DNA of 64,000 nucleotides from assembly GCA_024305405.1 (NCBI GenBank), contig JAKNDB010000053.1, positions 620,001 to 684,000 of the forward strand. Direction: 5' to 3'. Shown piece after piece: positions 51,501 through 64,000 of the stretch; position 1 is the stretch's first letter, and every line of letters begins with the position of its first letter. The stretch comes from Dirofilaria immitis (Eukaryota > Nematoda > Chromadorea > Rhabditida > Onchocercidae). Both the position numbers and the translations under genes were made by a program. Under the pieces are notes generated by a model. That model did not search any database and was not told the origin of the DNA. It saw only the letters and a program-made list of their open reading frames with translations.

Positions 51501-53391
51501 TTGAATTTTAAATAAAAGAAATATCGAAATTAATTTAATAGTTTTTAAAATTATAACATTAATATATCAATTTACCTAATATATGTTTTATAGGTATAGA
51601 AGGCAATAACAAATGGTCCAATTAATATAGCAGGTAATATATTAATTGCTAATTGATTACACATTTTTTCAGTATCCTCCGTAATGCGTTGATCACTTAA
51701 AATAGTAAATTTTTAGCATAATTTTTTTTATCATTCAAATAATCAATTAATTAGATTATGTAACAAAAAAGTTAGTGATAAAATTAAAAGTAAATATTAA
51801 AAAATTAAGGAAATCGGTTAAAAAGAAAAACGAAATTCTAATTTAATAATTAAAATTAATTAATGGATTATTCACTGATACTTAATTATTATTATGAATT
51901 GATTTTAGTTTTATATTAATATGAATTATCAAAGAAATTCCCTCTTTTCAACTTCTAATCAATTTTTTTATTTAATGATAAAATTTTATTTCACTTTTAG
52001 AACATATACTCTTGTGATCGTAGTTATTTTAATATAAAATGATATGATGTGATATTGATAATTCATATTAATAAATAATTTTTAATAAGATGAATAAATT
52101 TACGGATTATCAATGCCATTATCATCAATATTATTGATATTATAGTATGCATGATTATTAAAATAACATTGATGAAGTTTGTTTACCGCATTTTTACGCC
52201 AACTTAAGTAAAGTTGCCATGATGTGAACGATTTCAAAGTTATCAACTGAAAAAAGAACAAATGTTTCATTTTTGAATTATGCAAAAAGAAGAATGTAAA
52301 ATTATCATATCAATTGTTTTTTTTAAGATAAACAAAATTTGGAACTTAAATTAAATTTGAAATTAATTTAGAACTCGAGGAAAAATGTTGAAATAATCAT
52401 CGCTTTAATTTATGGAAATATTCCATGAAAAATCAAATATTTGTAATTATAACAAATTATTGCTATAATCATTATTACTATTAATTTAAACTTAAATAAA
52501 TTTGCAGGAAAAGATCGAAATCTTTACTTGGCTTACTAGGCTAAATATTACATTTATTTCGTCAAGAAAATAGAAAAAATTTTGGAAAATATAGACTAAT
52601 TCCTAATATCAGATTTCTAAATTTATAAATTAAACGATAAATATGTAACAAGTTAATCAATATTCAATATATTATTTAAGTAATGTATTTAATAACTGAA
52701 TAAATGAAAAAATTTAAATAATTAAATTTTAAAGGTTAAAAAACAAAAGTATTTGAAATTTTCTGGGAAAAACAAAAATACAAAATGTATCAAAATTTTA
52801 TTTTAATAAATGAAAAATATTGTTGCAACAATTATTTTACCAAACATTTGCCAATATATACAATTGAGCCAAGAAAAAAATACGCCAAAAGTCAGATTTA
52901 CTTTTATCAACCAATGCATGATATATTTGACCTGGTACCATACCGGTTAAAAATGTTAACACTTCACCTGTAATTTAATTAGCATAATTATTACATCAAT
53001 ATTATATAAGTAAATTTATAGATTTTATAGCTAATAATTTCCTTCTAATTTTATTAATTAATTCTTCAACAATTCATTGAATTATTTTCATTAAAAATTT
53101 CAAAAAAGCAATTTAAAAATTGATAATAAATTTTTTTAATACTATACCATATTATGATAATGAGATGAAAGATTATCAATTGATTAATTGCAAATTTTAA
53201 ATTTTAATTTCATTTTTTTTAAAAAAATAACCTACTAGCAATAGAAAAAAAAATGTAGCAAACATGAAAAATACGGCCCATTCGATACGTGGAAATAGAA
53301 TTTTTGAAATATCGATAAGGCATAGAAGGAAATAATAATCAAAATGAAAATTCTTCTCATCACGTCGATTTTTTCCCATTTTTATCAACAA
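45525..53391 (-). CDS. ABCD4: ABCD4-type ABC half-transporter
   Basis: Sixteen exons: 53391-53232, 52967-52846, 52246-52104, 51695-51576, 51264-51139, 50344-50199, 49600-49471, 49076-49017, 48591-48536, 47902-47774, 47403-47293, 47071-46928, 46636-46543, 46267-46123, 45686-45605, 45574-45525. They total 1818 bases, 605 aa, essentially the length of human ABCD4. The family are ABC half-transporters; human ABCD4 works in lysosomal cobalamin release, and other subfamily D members are peroxisomal, so the role here is inferred. Seen: N-terminal membrane domain; NNIDDNGIDNPDQRITED (EAA-like NPDQR); EGDFRYKHVSIRDNAESIA; FDYYGGILSYAIQFIPI; Walker A ISGPNGSGKTS (~413-421); a non-canonical signature TLSEQQRLAFAR (~518); Walker B FVIIDES; and the H-loop ISITHHLS. 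The donor after exon 7 reads AG|GATAAG rather than GT. The canonical gt five bases away would break the frame. The second ATG, at 53379, is an alternative start. Confidence 0.92.
49258..49400 (+). repeat. (AAT)n / (GATAAT)n microsatellite in ABCD4 intron
   Basis: Runs of aataataat with gataatgaca variants lie within the intron between exons 7 and 8 of the ABC transporter gene, about 70 bases from the unusual donor. Confidence 0.8.
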
Positions 53392-53468
53392 TTATTTGCT
53401 AATTAGCTGTAATGTAAATTTAAATTTTGCGTCAAATAATTTCACGTGAAACTATCATTATCATCCTT

Positions 53469-53503
53469 TTCATCACGTCGATTTTTTCCCATTTTTATCA
53501 ATT
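53469..53503 (-). repeat. Duplicate of the ABCD4 start-codon region
   Basis: The phrase catcacgtcgattttttccc plus atttttatcaa repeats 53359-53389, which contains the start codons and the residues IKMGKNRRDE of the transporter. The copy lies about 110 bases upstream and keeps that short frame before diverging. Confidence 0.75.
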
Positions 53504-54340
53504 ATTGTCGTAACTTTAAGAAAAAAAAATTATCAATTTTTTAAAATTTAATAAAAAAATTGATATTTTTAAACATTTATCAAATTTAATTTACAATAGT
53601 AAAGTATTATGTTCACCTTCAATAAATAAGAAATCATTTAATTAATCAATAATAATATTGATCAATACGGTATACTTAATTATACATGCTTATTTATTTA
53701 TGGAAAAAATAAATAAAATTTAAAATAATTTATTTAACACATAAATATATATAATATATTCATATATTTATTTCAAATATGTATTTCATTTCGAATAAAT
53801 AACTTAATTAATAAATTGAAATAATAATTTGCAAAATTTTTAATCTTTTGCTATCAAACATTTTTATCTGTGTCATTAACCATTTATGTATTAGGAAAAT
53901 TAGAATTGAATAAATAAAATAAAATTGAAAGTAAACGAATGACAAATTAGCTTCTAAAATTAATTGTTTATTAATAATTGTAGTGATTAATTCGAAATAT
54001 AAATTTTATTATTTTAAAACTAAATTCGAATTTTTTTCGTATCTTTTTTAATTATAATTAAATTTAGAGAAAAAGGTAATTAATTTATAATTTTACGATT
54101 TCAATATTATCAATTAAAATTGCAAACCTAAAGATAGAATGGTATAAAACTATCAATTATGCAAATTCATTGTAATAAATAAATAATGGACATAAATGAA
54201 ATATTCGAATAGCGATGATCAGCATTGAAAAATGATTGAGAGATTAAATTTAATAATTCGATGAATTTTCAACATATTATATAATTCTCGATTCGGAAGA
54301 TGATTTATAATATCTTCATTTGATGGAAATATTTTTCCAA

Positions 54341-54380
<40 letters not shown>

Positions 54381-57300
54381 TCATTTTGTCAAAAAAGAAA
54401 TGACAAAAGATAAAAAAGTTGAGATAAGAGAGAGAGAAAGAAAGAAAAATGAAACGATAAAAATATTAGAAAAGATATTTTGGTAGATGAAATATTATGA
54501 ATTAAATGAAGGAAATGGAGTATGAATTATATATACATGGGTTTTATAAGTAACTATTAAAAGAAAGAAGACAAAAAAACAAAAACTCATTATTCGTTAT
54601 GATTTCAGAGAAAAAGAAAAAAATGAAAAAAGAAAAGATTAGTTTAAAATATAAAAATTTAAAAGAAAAGAATTAAAAATAAGAAAGAAGGAAATGAATT
54701 AAAAGCATTTCCTGAAATTTACAATTTAATTCATTTAATTATTAAATTTCAAATTAAGTTCACATTTTTTTCATTCAAAATTTAGTTTGATATTAGAAAA
54801 ATATTCGAATTATTCCATTTATAATTGTTAATCTAAAATTTGCTTAATATTTAATTTCTAATTTTCGATATGGAAATTTAATTAAAAACTTAATTTTAAT
54901 AATTGAGTATGACTTTCGCTAATAAAATATATTTAAATATTACAATTTTTAAAACTGTAAATCGCTAAATGAAATGATGAAACTATTTGAAAATTCATGC
55001 TAATATATTTAAATTAAATAATCAAAAAAAAAGATAAAATGTAATAATAAAATAAAAAGATAAAAGAAATTTTGCCTGTCAATTTTTGCCTACCTTTATC
55101 TGATGCTGATATATTTAAATTAATTAATACGAGAAGACCGCTGATAATCACTGGTAATCAATAATTTAATGAAACTTTTTTGAAACATAATATAATATAT
55201 TTTAGGAGCATATTCTTAATTTTTCTTTAAATTATTGAATAAAAATATTATGCATGAATTTAATTCAATGTTATCATTAATGATCTTTCTTATCATTTTA
55301 AGAAAGATTATTTTCAAAAAAAAAAAAATAATCAATCCATAAAAATTTTATTCTTTTCTAAATTAAATTCCAAAAATTTATTATAAAAGATTTTCGAATA
55401 TAAAAGTTTTAATTTTTCCCAATACTCCATGCAATTTTATCATTTTCTTGTAGCATTTTTAAATGATAAAATTTAAAATTTCAAAAATTTTCAAATATTA
55501 ATTTGAGAAAAGTTTTGGCTAATATTTAGACAATGAATAATATATTAAGAAAATATTCGCTTATGAAAGTTGGAAAGTTCGAAAATGAAATAATCAAAAA
55601 TAACAAATTATTTAACTGATAAGAAAATTGATAAATTGGTAAGAGAAAAGAGAAAAATAAAAAGAACTAATCTTCGATGAAAATATATTAGCTTCCTTTT
55701 ATATATAAATATTTTTAGTTTACACAAGAAATACATCTTTTAATTCATTCTTTTTCTTTTTTGCTAAAATAAAAGTTTAAAATTAAAATAAAATTTATAA
55801 ATTATTTTTTTATTTAATCCAATGAAATAACAAAAAAAAATTCAAAGAAATGAATGAAATAAAAAATATAATTTAATAATTAGTTTGAACGATTTAAAAT
55901 AATTATTGTTAAAATTAATAAAAAAAGAATGAATATCAATTCGCTTTAAATATATTTCTTAAACTTTAATTATCATTTCAAATATAAATTTTCATAAACT
56001 ATTTATCAATAATTGAAAGTGATGCTAAGAAGATTATTGACAAATAGTTTTAGGATTTTATTTATCAATAAATCCTAGAATGAGCAATAAAAGGTTTGGA
56101 GAATCAAAAATAAAGAAATGGAAATGATAGAAGAATGGAAAATATAGGAAATTATCGATGATCAATTTTTCCATAATTCTTTTCTCTCTCGAAATATTCT
56201 TTAGTACAATGGAATTATGTTTATTACATTAGTATTTCAATAAATATATCAGAAAAATGAAGAGAAAGGGAGGGAGAGAAAGGGAGAGAGAGAGAGTAGA
56301 GAGAGAATCTATTTTTTAAGGGTAAAATTATTAAAAAATAAAATGATATTATTTATTCTTCATTCTTTTACTAATTTCAAATTTTTAGTTATTTTTAAAT
56401 TTCTCTTTCATTCCTTCTCAGATATTTTTGCAATATTTAATTCAATTATTATGACAAAACATAAAAAGAGAGAGAAAGAAAGGGAGAGACAGGGAGACAG
56501 AGGGAAAGAGAGAATGAGAAAAAAGGGAGAAAGAGAGGGAGAGAGAGAGAGTGGAAGAAACGAATAATAATGATAATAATGAGACAAATCATTTGATACA
56601 TTATTTTTTGAAATATATTTTTTACATTTTTCCTTTTTAATTTTAATTTTTCAAGACATTATACTCTTTAATGATATTCAATTAAAAATTGTTTTTTATT
56701 TTCGCTTCAACAAATCAAAAAATTAAATGACAAATTTCTTTTTTCTTAGCGACAAATTAATAATATATTACATTTGAAATTTTCAAAAAAAAGAAGTTGA
56801 TTAATTATTTGAATGAATATAGCTGCTGCAGTTAAAATTTGAAATGAAATTTAATCGCTAATTTAATATTTGAATTAATTGTTTGTTTATTTTGCAGTAT
56901 TGCTTATTTGATATACTAAATGTTTGAACTTGAATTACAAAATAAGATTAGTAAATAATTAGATTATATTAATTAAATGATTCTGCTAAAATAGATTAGC
57001 AAATGTACAAATCAATTATGCTATATTGTTTACAAGATAATATTTCTTTTTAATTTATTATTAATGTCAAATTTACGGTGATAATTTATCTTACTCGGTA
57101 TCATTTTATTGCATGATCGATCATTTCAGGTTATTTATAGTATTTAGAATAACAATCACTTTGATCAATTTTGCCGAAATTTCGCCTTTAAAAGACGTGT
57201 AAGTACAAAGCATACAACATGTGATTAAATATGAAAATTTGCATATTATCAATGATTATTTCAAAAATTTGAACTCATGAAGATAGAATGAATTAAAAAA

Positions 57301-59509
57301 ATTTTACCTCATATATACCGCCGGCTGTTTTATATTTTTAGAAATTTAAAATCGAATTTTATTCTTATATACTTTTGTAGAATGATTAAACTATAGAATT
57401 CTTTTAAAATTCTAAACCCAATAAGCACAAGAGTGAAGTTTAGCTAATAGAGTAAAAAAATTTCTTAAAAAAATCATGATAAAAAAAAATAAAAATCTCG
57501 AAATAAACCAAAATCTCGACAGCAGCAATATATTGAATGTTGAAAATTTCAATTCCATATTTTATAAAGTCATCGTTTATCATGTTTATGCATAGATATT
57601 CATTCATATAAACATATCATAGCTAAGCATTTCAAATTCTGACTTGTTTAGGTAAGCGTATATATAATTCATATATATATATATGCATTTTAGTAAGCTT
57701 AAATTAAAAAAAAAGGAGTAAAAGCAAATATTTTAAATACATTCATTTATAATAAATAAAAATTTATGTTAAAAACATTAGATTTGATAGATAGTATAAA
57801 AATTCTAAGAAATAACTAGATCAGTTCAAATCATCTGTAAATGAATTCAGGAGGGATTTATATTTAACAAATTAAGCATGAATATCATTTATCATAGAAT
57901 AACATATCAATTAATGTTATTTATTGAAAAATTTAATCGATCGATAAAAAGGAAAAATAAAATGGATTAGGAATGGTAATGATATGTATGAATAATATAA
58001 ATAGAAATCAAAATGAAGAATATCTTTCAATTAGTTGTTAGAAAAATTCTAACAAAACATCACTTGAGAAAATGAAAGAAGATGAAATGATAAAAATTCA
58101 TTTTTAATTCAATTAACAATTTACTATTTTAATTCAATCAACAATTTTGATGAAATATAAAATTCTCAGTAATTCAAATTTTCCTTTTATTTTCTGAATG
58201 GCAAACATGATCAATCAAATTGTGTAAAAAATATGATGATTTTAGTTGTATTTTAGGATAATAACTGGAATTCTCATCACAAACAAAAGATGGGAATGTG
58301 GTATAACAACAGTTATAACTTGACAAGAAAAAAATTATTTGCTTGAAAAACACCCATGTAATAATAAATAAGAAAATTAACAATACAAACTTGTTATTGA
58401 ATATAATAATAGAGGCTTTCAACAATTAGACAGGAGTTGCCGTTAGTTTTGAGCACACTTAAATATTCTAGAAAAAAAAATAAATGAGGCAAATAAATGA
58501 TAATATATAATCCAAAATCAAATCATAATATCAAGCATAATTTTACAATTATTTTATATTTCCATGGAAAAAGTATTAGCAAGAAGGGTACAAGATTTGC
58601 AACCTAAATGATATGTGAATTTAATTACACAGTAGTTGAATTGAAGTAAAATTGGAAATAATTCGATTAAAATGAAAATCTAATAAAGACACTAATACGA
58701 ATAAATTATATAGGAGAACAAGCATTTGCAAGCCATTCGTGTTCTTTTTTCTTATTTGTATCCAGCAAATAAGGCCCAACTTTTCAAAACACATAGAATG
58801 ATAATGATTGAACCATTCAATCTGTAAGTTATTGAAACTTCAGATAAATTAATTAAAATGTCCCTCATGATGTATATTATAGCTCTCTTTAAAATAAATG
58901 CAACATTCAGAAGAACTAAGATTATTACTCAATTTTAATTCGAAATATTTCTCAAGAGATTTCATAATGTATTTTAAAAAAGCTGTAATATATACAGAGC
59001 TGTAATACACATCATGAGGGACATTTTATATCAAAATCAGAGATTTTATAAAATTAAAATACATGTTTCTCAAAAATTTAATGAATAATTGAAAAGCATT
59101 GACATTTGCTTATTTTTCGATATAGCTTTTGCGAAATTCGGAATCAATAAGCATAAGTGATCATTGAGACATTAAATGTAAGATTAAATTTGATAAAACA
59201 TATAAAGAAAAATCGCTTAGCTAGAATATAATGACAAAATTGCATATTTCTGCATAAAATTAGGGAAGAGTTCAAATCTTCACTTTGAAAATATCTTTCG
59301 ATATGCATATATACGTTTGTAATAATCATTAAAATTAATTAAAGTTTCAGTTATTCCATCTAATAAAGAATAAAATTATCCGATATCATCAAAAATAACT
59401 GATTCTAATATAAAAGTAATTCAAAAGCTAAAAAAATTGACTAATTCAAAAGCTAAAAAAGAAATTGAAGCTTGAGCAATTATCTGATTTTGTTTGCGCC
59501 TGTCGGTTA
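53504..59509. other. Intergenic, simple repeats and two orphan exon-like segments
   Basis: No gene can be supported over 6 kb. Simple repeats include (GAT)n at about 54346-54380 and two purine tracts (56258-56310 and 56463-56560). A 74-codon frame at 56343-56567 is created by the purine tract. Splice-bounded hydrophobic open segments occur on the minus strand at about 55087-55152 and on the plus strand at about 57131-57197; both read like signal peptides but have no partners that I found. Confidence 0.5.
56258..56560 (+). repeat. Purine (GA)-rich tracts
   Basis: Two near-pure purine stretches on the plus strand, gagagaaagggaga-type, separated by about 150 bases of ordinary AT-rich DNA. A comparable pyrimidine tract lies at 27708-27760 in a hexosaminidase intron. 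Confidence 0.8.
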
Positions 59510-62500
59510 TTAGACTAACACAGATACCGTTCTTGAAGTCCTTACTTCACAATAAACGCTACAAAAAATTGATGACAGAAAAACAACTCTCAGATTAGTC
59601 GATACCACAAATTCACTACATTTTTTAAAAACTATAACAATCATCAGGATTCCAAGAAATTCTTTTGGAAGTATGTCACAGAAATTCAGCATGAAATTTA
59701 CCTCTTCGGACGAAAGTAACGCTTTGTCTATCAAAGATTTCTGCATTGGTACTAAGGTTAAAGGTGAAAATGCGAGGAAATTCTCTGCATTTGAACGCAC
59801 TTTATCAGCAGCTATAACCTGGAAAAGAAAAACGCGTTATGCAGTATAATTAATCAACTAGAACTATCCTAATTAGATAAATAAAGAAAATTAAAGAGAC
59901 TTTTGCCTAACTTATTTGTGTCTCTTTTTCATAATATTTCTACTACCTTTATCACATTTTCGTAATATTTCCACAATTACACGTGCATAAGAATTTATTC
60001 GTTTTTAGGTACAAAAAATAGCTCTCCTTTTTTCGAATTCAAAATATAAAAGTCATAAAAAGTTCAAAATTTAAATCTAATATTCCTTACCAAGCGATTT
60101 TTAACTTAATTTCGATAGATTATGAGAAACAAATATTTCTGAAATAAGGATTTTAAAGTTATTTAGTTCATAAAACTTTCAAAACTATTATCTATTAAAC
60201 TGACCTCATAACAATTCTCAATTCTTACGCCCCATTTGCCTTCAGCGTAGAAACCGGGTTCAATTGTTATCACATGTCCTTTGCGAATTCCACCTTCTTT
60301 TCATATTTGCGAAATGTAATGCCAACTAAAAAAATTTAATTTATATATAAACGAAAATACAAAAACCATTTATGCAAAAAGCAATGTTCATGGGATCGAA
60401 CTAAAATAAATTTGAAAATGATAAATAATAGAACATTGCTCTTATCACTCAGTGCAACTCTCGAGATGACTTTGGGCCTATAATGATGTTATGAAATCAA
60501 ACAAAGAGAGGAGTTATGTAGAAGATTATTTTCGACACATACAAATAGCACTATAACTATCAATCAAATCTTGATAGATCAAGAATTTGAATATTGGAAG
60601 TTTTCAGTTGTCATACTTCAGTATTAGCTCGATCTTTCTAATGTCCTTTTCTCTCTTAAAATGCTCAATCTAATTTTGTATTTTATACCTGATTAAAATA
60701 ATTCGTTCAACTACTTTTCTCTAGCAAATCTCTATTTACCTGGTCCTTCATGTACATTTAAAAATGTCCGACACCGTGACCTACGCCATGCTGAAAGTCT
60801 AATCCATCATTCCAGAGGTACTGTCTTGACAATGCATCCATACGTATTCCTGAAAACCATTGCTGCAATAAACATGCATATCAAGGAAATTAAGTTAACA
60901 ATTTAAATGATGTTAATTTTAATGAGTTTAAGGATCCAAAATGCAAAATCCAGATGCATATGAAATTTAATAAAGTTAGAATCAGACACTAAAATTCAAA
61001 TAAATGAATTTTACCATTTACTCCATCAGGAAAAATGAGTTTAGCATTAGCAATATGTCCTTTAAGCACCAATGTGAACATCCTTTTGAATTCCGCATCT
61101 TTATTATCTGGAAAAGCAACCGTCCGTGTTACATCGGTTGTGCCATCGCTGTAACTTTCAGAATTTGACTTACTTTCAACTTCGAAATAATATCATGCCA
61201 TCTAAAACTGAAATTATTAAAATCACCGGTAATGTCCACCAGAATCGAGTAAGAATATGCTTGTGTTGGTCAGCAGCTGTTTACCCGTAACTGGAGTACT
61301 TTTATAATGCGGCAACGCTGCATGCTCATTTACTGCTGCTATCGTTTCGAAACTTAAATCAACAAAAAGCGGTTGTTTGCTACGAAGTGCATCCATTTTT
61401 TCACCAGCGGCTATCTGTAAAATAAGAATATGTTGTACAATAGATAGAGCTAATAAATGATATTTACTAAGTTGATATTAAATAAATGTACCTCAGTAAT
61501 CTCGTTCCCAGCAGCAATCTGCTCTTCTAACCACACAAGATATTCAATTATTGCAGCACTATCACGGATCTGAAAATGGTATTGAAGGAAATGAATATGA
61601 TCATCTTGTTTCATAAAAATATATTTCAAATTCCTAGATAATATACCACAAATTTTCAAATATATTACGGAAAAAAGAAATTTAACTACAATTTCTAGAA
61701 AAATTGAATTTAAATTTCTTTCCTTACAGAAATTATTATTGAAATTCTTGTAAATAACATAAAAGTGAACATAATACGTATTAAAGCAATTAATGTTGAA
61801 GGATTATTTCAAGAAGTAGGTACTTATTATGTCCAAAGCATAGTTGTACATTTGGGAATGCACTGAACAAACTTTAAGCAATTAAAATACCTATATGGAA
61901 ACATTTAAAATGAAGCCTACACTTGATTTCCTCATTCCGTCTAATTCTGTTTCATTCTTTACAGCCTTCATAAATTGAATAGGTGAAACTAATGATACGC
62001 CATCATCTGGTTCGACCAAAGATCCCAATTCATAATTTGTTGAGTCTGGGATACAAACCTATAACAGATATTATTAAATGAATTATTATCCGTATTAAAA
62101 ATAATGATTATGTGAGGAGTTAATAACAAATTATCAGGACGAAGAAGTAATAAAGTTCAGATTCTCAAGAATTCCTATATAAGCGACATGTTTTTCTGTC
62201 TTCTACAATAAATTATGGATTTGATTTTCTGAAAGAAATTTAATAGTACATTTCATAATTAGCACGTAGAAAAAAGATACTTAATTTCATTTTCAGAAGA
62301 TTTTTCCCTTCTTACCATCAAAACCATATTTCATTTCTGTTTCATCCATTTTTTGTTCATAAATACTCATATATTTTTGATAAATAAAGCGAACTAAAGC
62401 TACATTTACTTTATACTGCCCCTTATGGCTCTGAAGCCATAATCCGATCCATTCAGTTGCTTCATTGTATTCATGAATGATAATATTCTCAAGATGATTG

Positions 62501-63749
62501 AGTATTTCATCGTTTAATTTCCGTTTATTGATAAATAAGTGCACTTCATCAGGAATCATAAAAACAATCGCATAAGTAACCGGATTATATGGGATATCTG
62601 AACCACGGATGTTCAATAACCCTGAAAAGTGAAAAGTTGGGGGTTTGATTACTATTATCGGTGATAAAAGATTGAAGCCAAGGATATTTTTTGGCTCATG
62701 AGGTAAAATGAGAGCAAATTGATTTAGATAATAATTGTATTGTCATACTTACAAGCAATATCGTCCAGCCCGGTAAAAATTGCTGTATTACAGCCTTTTA
62801 AGTGTAATTCGTGCCATACTTTCTCAATTTTTTTGCTTGTTTCCATTCCATGTTCATCTTCTTTCATAACTAAAATCTGAAACTGAAGGTGTGAAGAAAA
62901 TACACCGCAAGGAATATTAAGATATAACATCCATCAGATGAAATGATAATTCCAATCTTATATGAATGTTGTCTGATTTTCTAATGTTATATATATAATG
63001 CCAATTTTTATTTGAATTTGGTAAATGAGAAAAAGAAAATATCTGTAATTTGAATAAACTTTCGTTAAACAAATATATGCAACTTACTTTTCCAAAATTT
63101 TCTCCCGGTCTGTCGTGCCATATATAATCGACCAAATTACCGTCCAAAGGTACTACGTTGATACCAACTTTTTTAGCACATCCATTATTCGCAATGCCTC
63201 AGCTAATAAATGACCAAATTAAAAATATATTAATGTGATAAAATTACGGAGTATCTTAATTTTAAAAATTTCTTTACACTATAAATGTATTACAGGGACA
63301 TCATATTAATACATTTAGCTTTTAAAAAAATTCAATCATAATTGCTAAAAACAAAAAATCATATAAAACGACTGAACATACCATGTCTGTACAGCTGTGG
63401 ATCAAAAGCTACTCGACTACCTTTGCTTAAATTTTGAATCATCCAATCAGTTGCAGAAATTGCATCTGGAACACAGTCTTTCATCAATTTCCATCCTGGT
63501 TCCAATTCATTTCGTGCCTAAATTCTTGATCAATCCAAAATCCAATGATAATACCAAAACGGATAATTTAAAACTGATAAATTTAACTTCTAACAATGAT
63601 CTCAGAAAATTGCAATATTATACCTGAATAAAGTATCTACCATCCGTCCAAACCATTGCTTCCTTTAATGTTATTAATGCAAACGCATTCGATCCAGAAA
63701 ATCCAGTAAGAAAACGAACACGAAAATCTCGTTTCGAAATATACTCACT
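59510..63749 (-). CDS. app-1: Cytosolic aminopeptidase P (Xaa-Pro aminopeptidase), 5' end outside window
   Basis: Exons: 63749-63624, 63517-63382, 63202-63088, 62876-62753, 62621-62410, 62058-61921, 61569-61492, 61414-61227, 61148-61015, 60849-60740, 60296-60205, and 59818 to about 59510. The enzyme removes an N-terminal residue preceding proline, using two metal ions in a creatinase (pita-bread) fold. Seen: FSGSNAFALIT with [44 protein letters not shown]; metal ligands in LLDSGGHYRDGTTDVTRT, QHGVGHGVGH, TIEPGFYAEGKWG and VRIEN; and FSPLTLVPMQ. The first ~40 residues lie beyond 64000 or in an exon I could not place. Two 1 bp deletions are implied, in the A5 run at 60760-60764 (HF then LNVHEGP) and the T6 run at 63169-63174 (VLKK then VGINVVPL). 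The extreme C-terminus after MLNFC is uncertain; the frame stays open to a stop at 59510. Confidence 0.9.
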
Positions 63750-64000
63750 CTGAAAAATATTAACAATAGTTAGGTTATCAGAATATTATTAAATGTCTCT
63801 TGTTCACCGACAGAGATAAAAATTAAATAAATAAATTGATTCGTGGAGAATCAAGAAATTTTAAAGCCATCTGAAATTTATAGAATGAGCAAAACAATTT
63901 ACAGTAAAAAAATTTTTCTTTTTCATTCATTAATGGATTCAAAAACTGCAAGTTACAGATTAATTTACTTTTGAAAAGCCATTCAATATTGCTTAAGCAA

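Noticed and set aside
56343..56567. 74-codon frame ending in Arg/Glu repeats
   Set aside because: The C-terminal half is a GA-rich simple repeat and the N-terminal half is AT-rich chance sequence.
1..64000. tRNA, rRNA and spliced-leader RNA genes
   Set aside because: I looked for T-loop/acceptor patterns and spliced-leader-like words by eye and saw none convincing; a covariance-model scan would be decisive.

Overview
This is a strongly AT-rich nuclear window from a nematode. It contains many short, GT-AG-spliced exons separated by introns of tens to several hundred bases, and a gene with a major sperm protein (MSP) domain of the nematode sperm-specific class. The conserved genes all read best against nematode and animal orthologues. 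A parasitic clade III (spirurid or filarial-type) worm is my guess from base composition and intron style; the sequence does not fix the species.

Layout. 0.9-3.6 kb: a repeat family with a ~500 bp inverted pair and copy-associated hairpins. 4.0-10.0 kb (minus): a nine-exon gene with an N-terminal MSP domain and a long charged, coiled-coil and Ala/Thr/Gly/Ser-rich tail. 10.5-17.0 kb (minus): an eleven-exon TRMT11-type tRNA guanosine N2-methyltransferase. Its 3.2 kb last-but-two intron holds a complete, oppositely oriented gene for a secreted cysteine-rich (lustrin-type) protein at 12.65-13.42 kb. 18.1-22.1 kb (plus): a C2H2 zinc-finger gene with a CtBP-type PLDLS motif, broken by a 4 bp duplication and bracketed by 243 bp direct repeats. 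24.5-28.5 kb (plus): a ten-exon GH20 beta-hexosaminidase. 29.8-34.2 kb: a large near-perfect inverted repeat whose loop holds a second, shortened, inverted zinc-finger copy and a NOP10-like gene or pseudogene. 35.9-36.4 kb: a third, decayed inverted zinc-finger 3' end. 36-45.5 kb: mostly gene-poor AT-rich DNA with minisatellites. 45.5-53.4 kb (minus): a sixteen-exon ABCD4-type ABC half-transporter, 605 aa. 59.5-63.75 kb (minus, 5' end outside the window): cytosolic aminopeptidase P (Xaa-Pro aminopeptidase).

The conserved genes are unrelated housekeeping or lysosomal functions: tRNA modification, glycan hydrolysis, organelle ABC transport and proline-peptide cleavage. They do not form a pathway. 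The unusual material is the inverted and duplicated zinc-finger, NOP10 and palindrome complex at 18-36 kb, and the nested gene.

Several otherwise well-conserved exons carry isolated 1 bp reading-frame breaks, mostly in A or T runs (hexosaminidase twice, aminopeptidase P twice, MSP gene once, zinc-finger copy 2 twice). The neighbouring TRMT11 and lustrin genes are clean. That pattern fits long-read consensus errors at least as well as gene decay, so these genes are annotated as genes with possible sequence errors. All exon coordinates were derived by eye from splice signals, phase and protein-family similarity.
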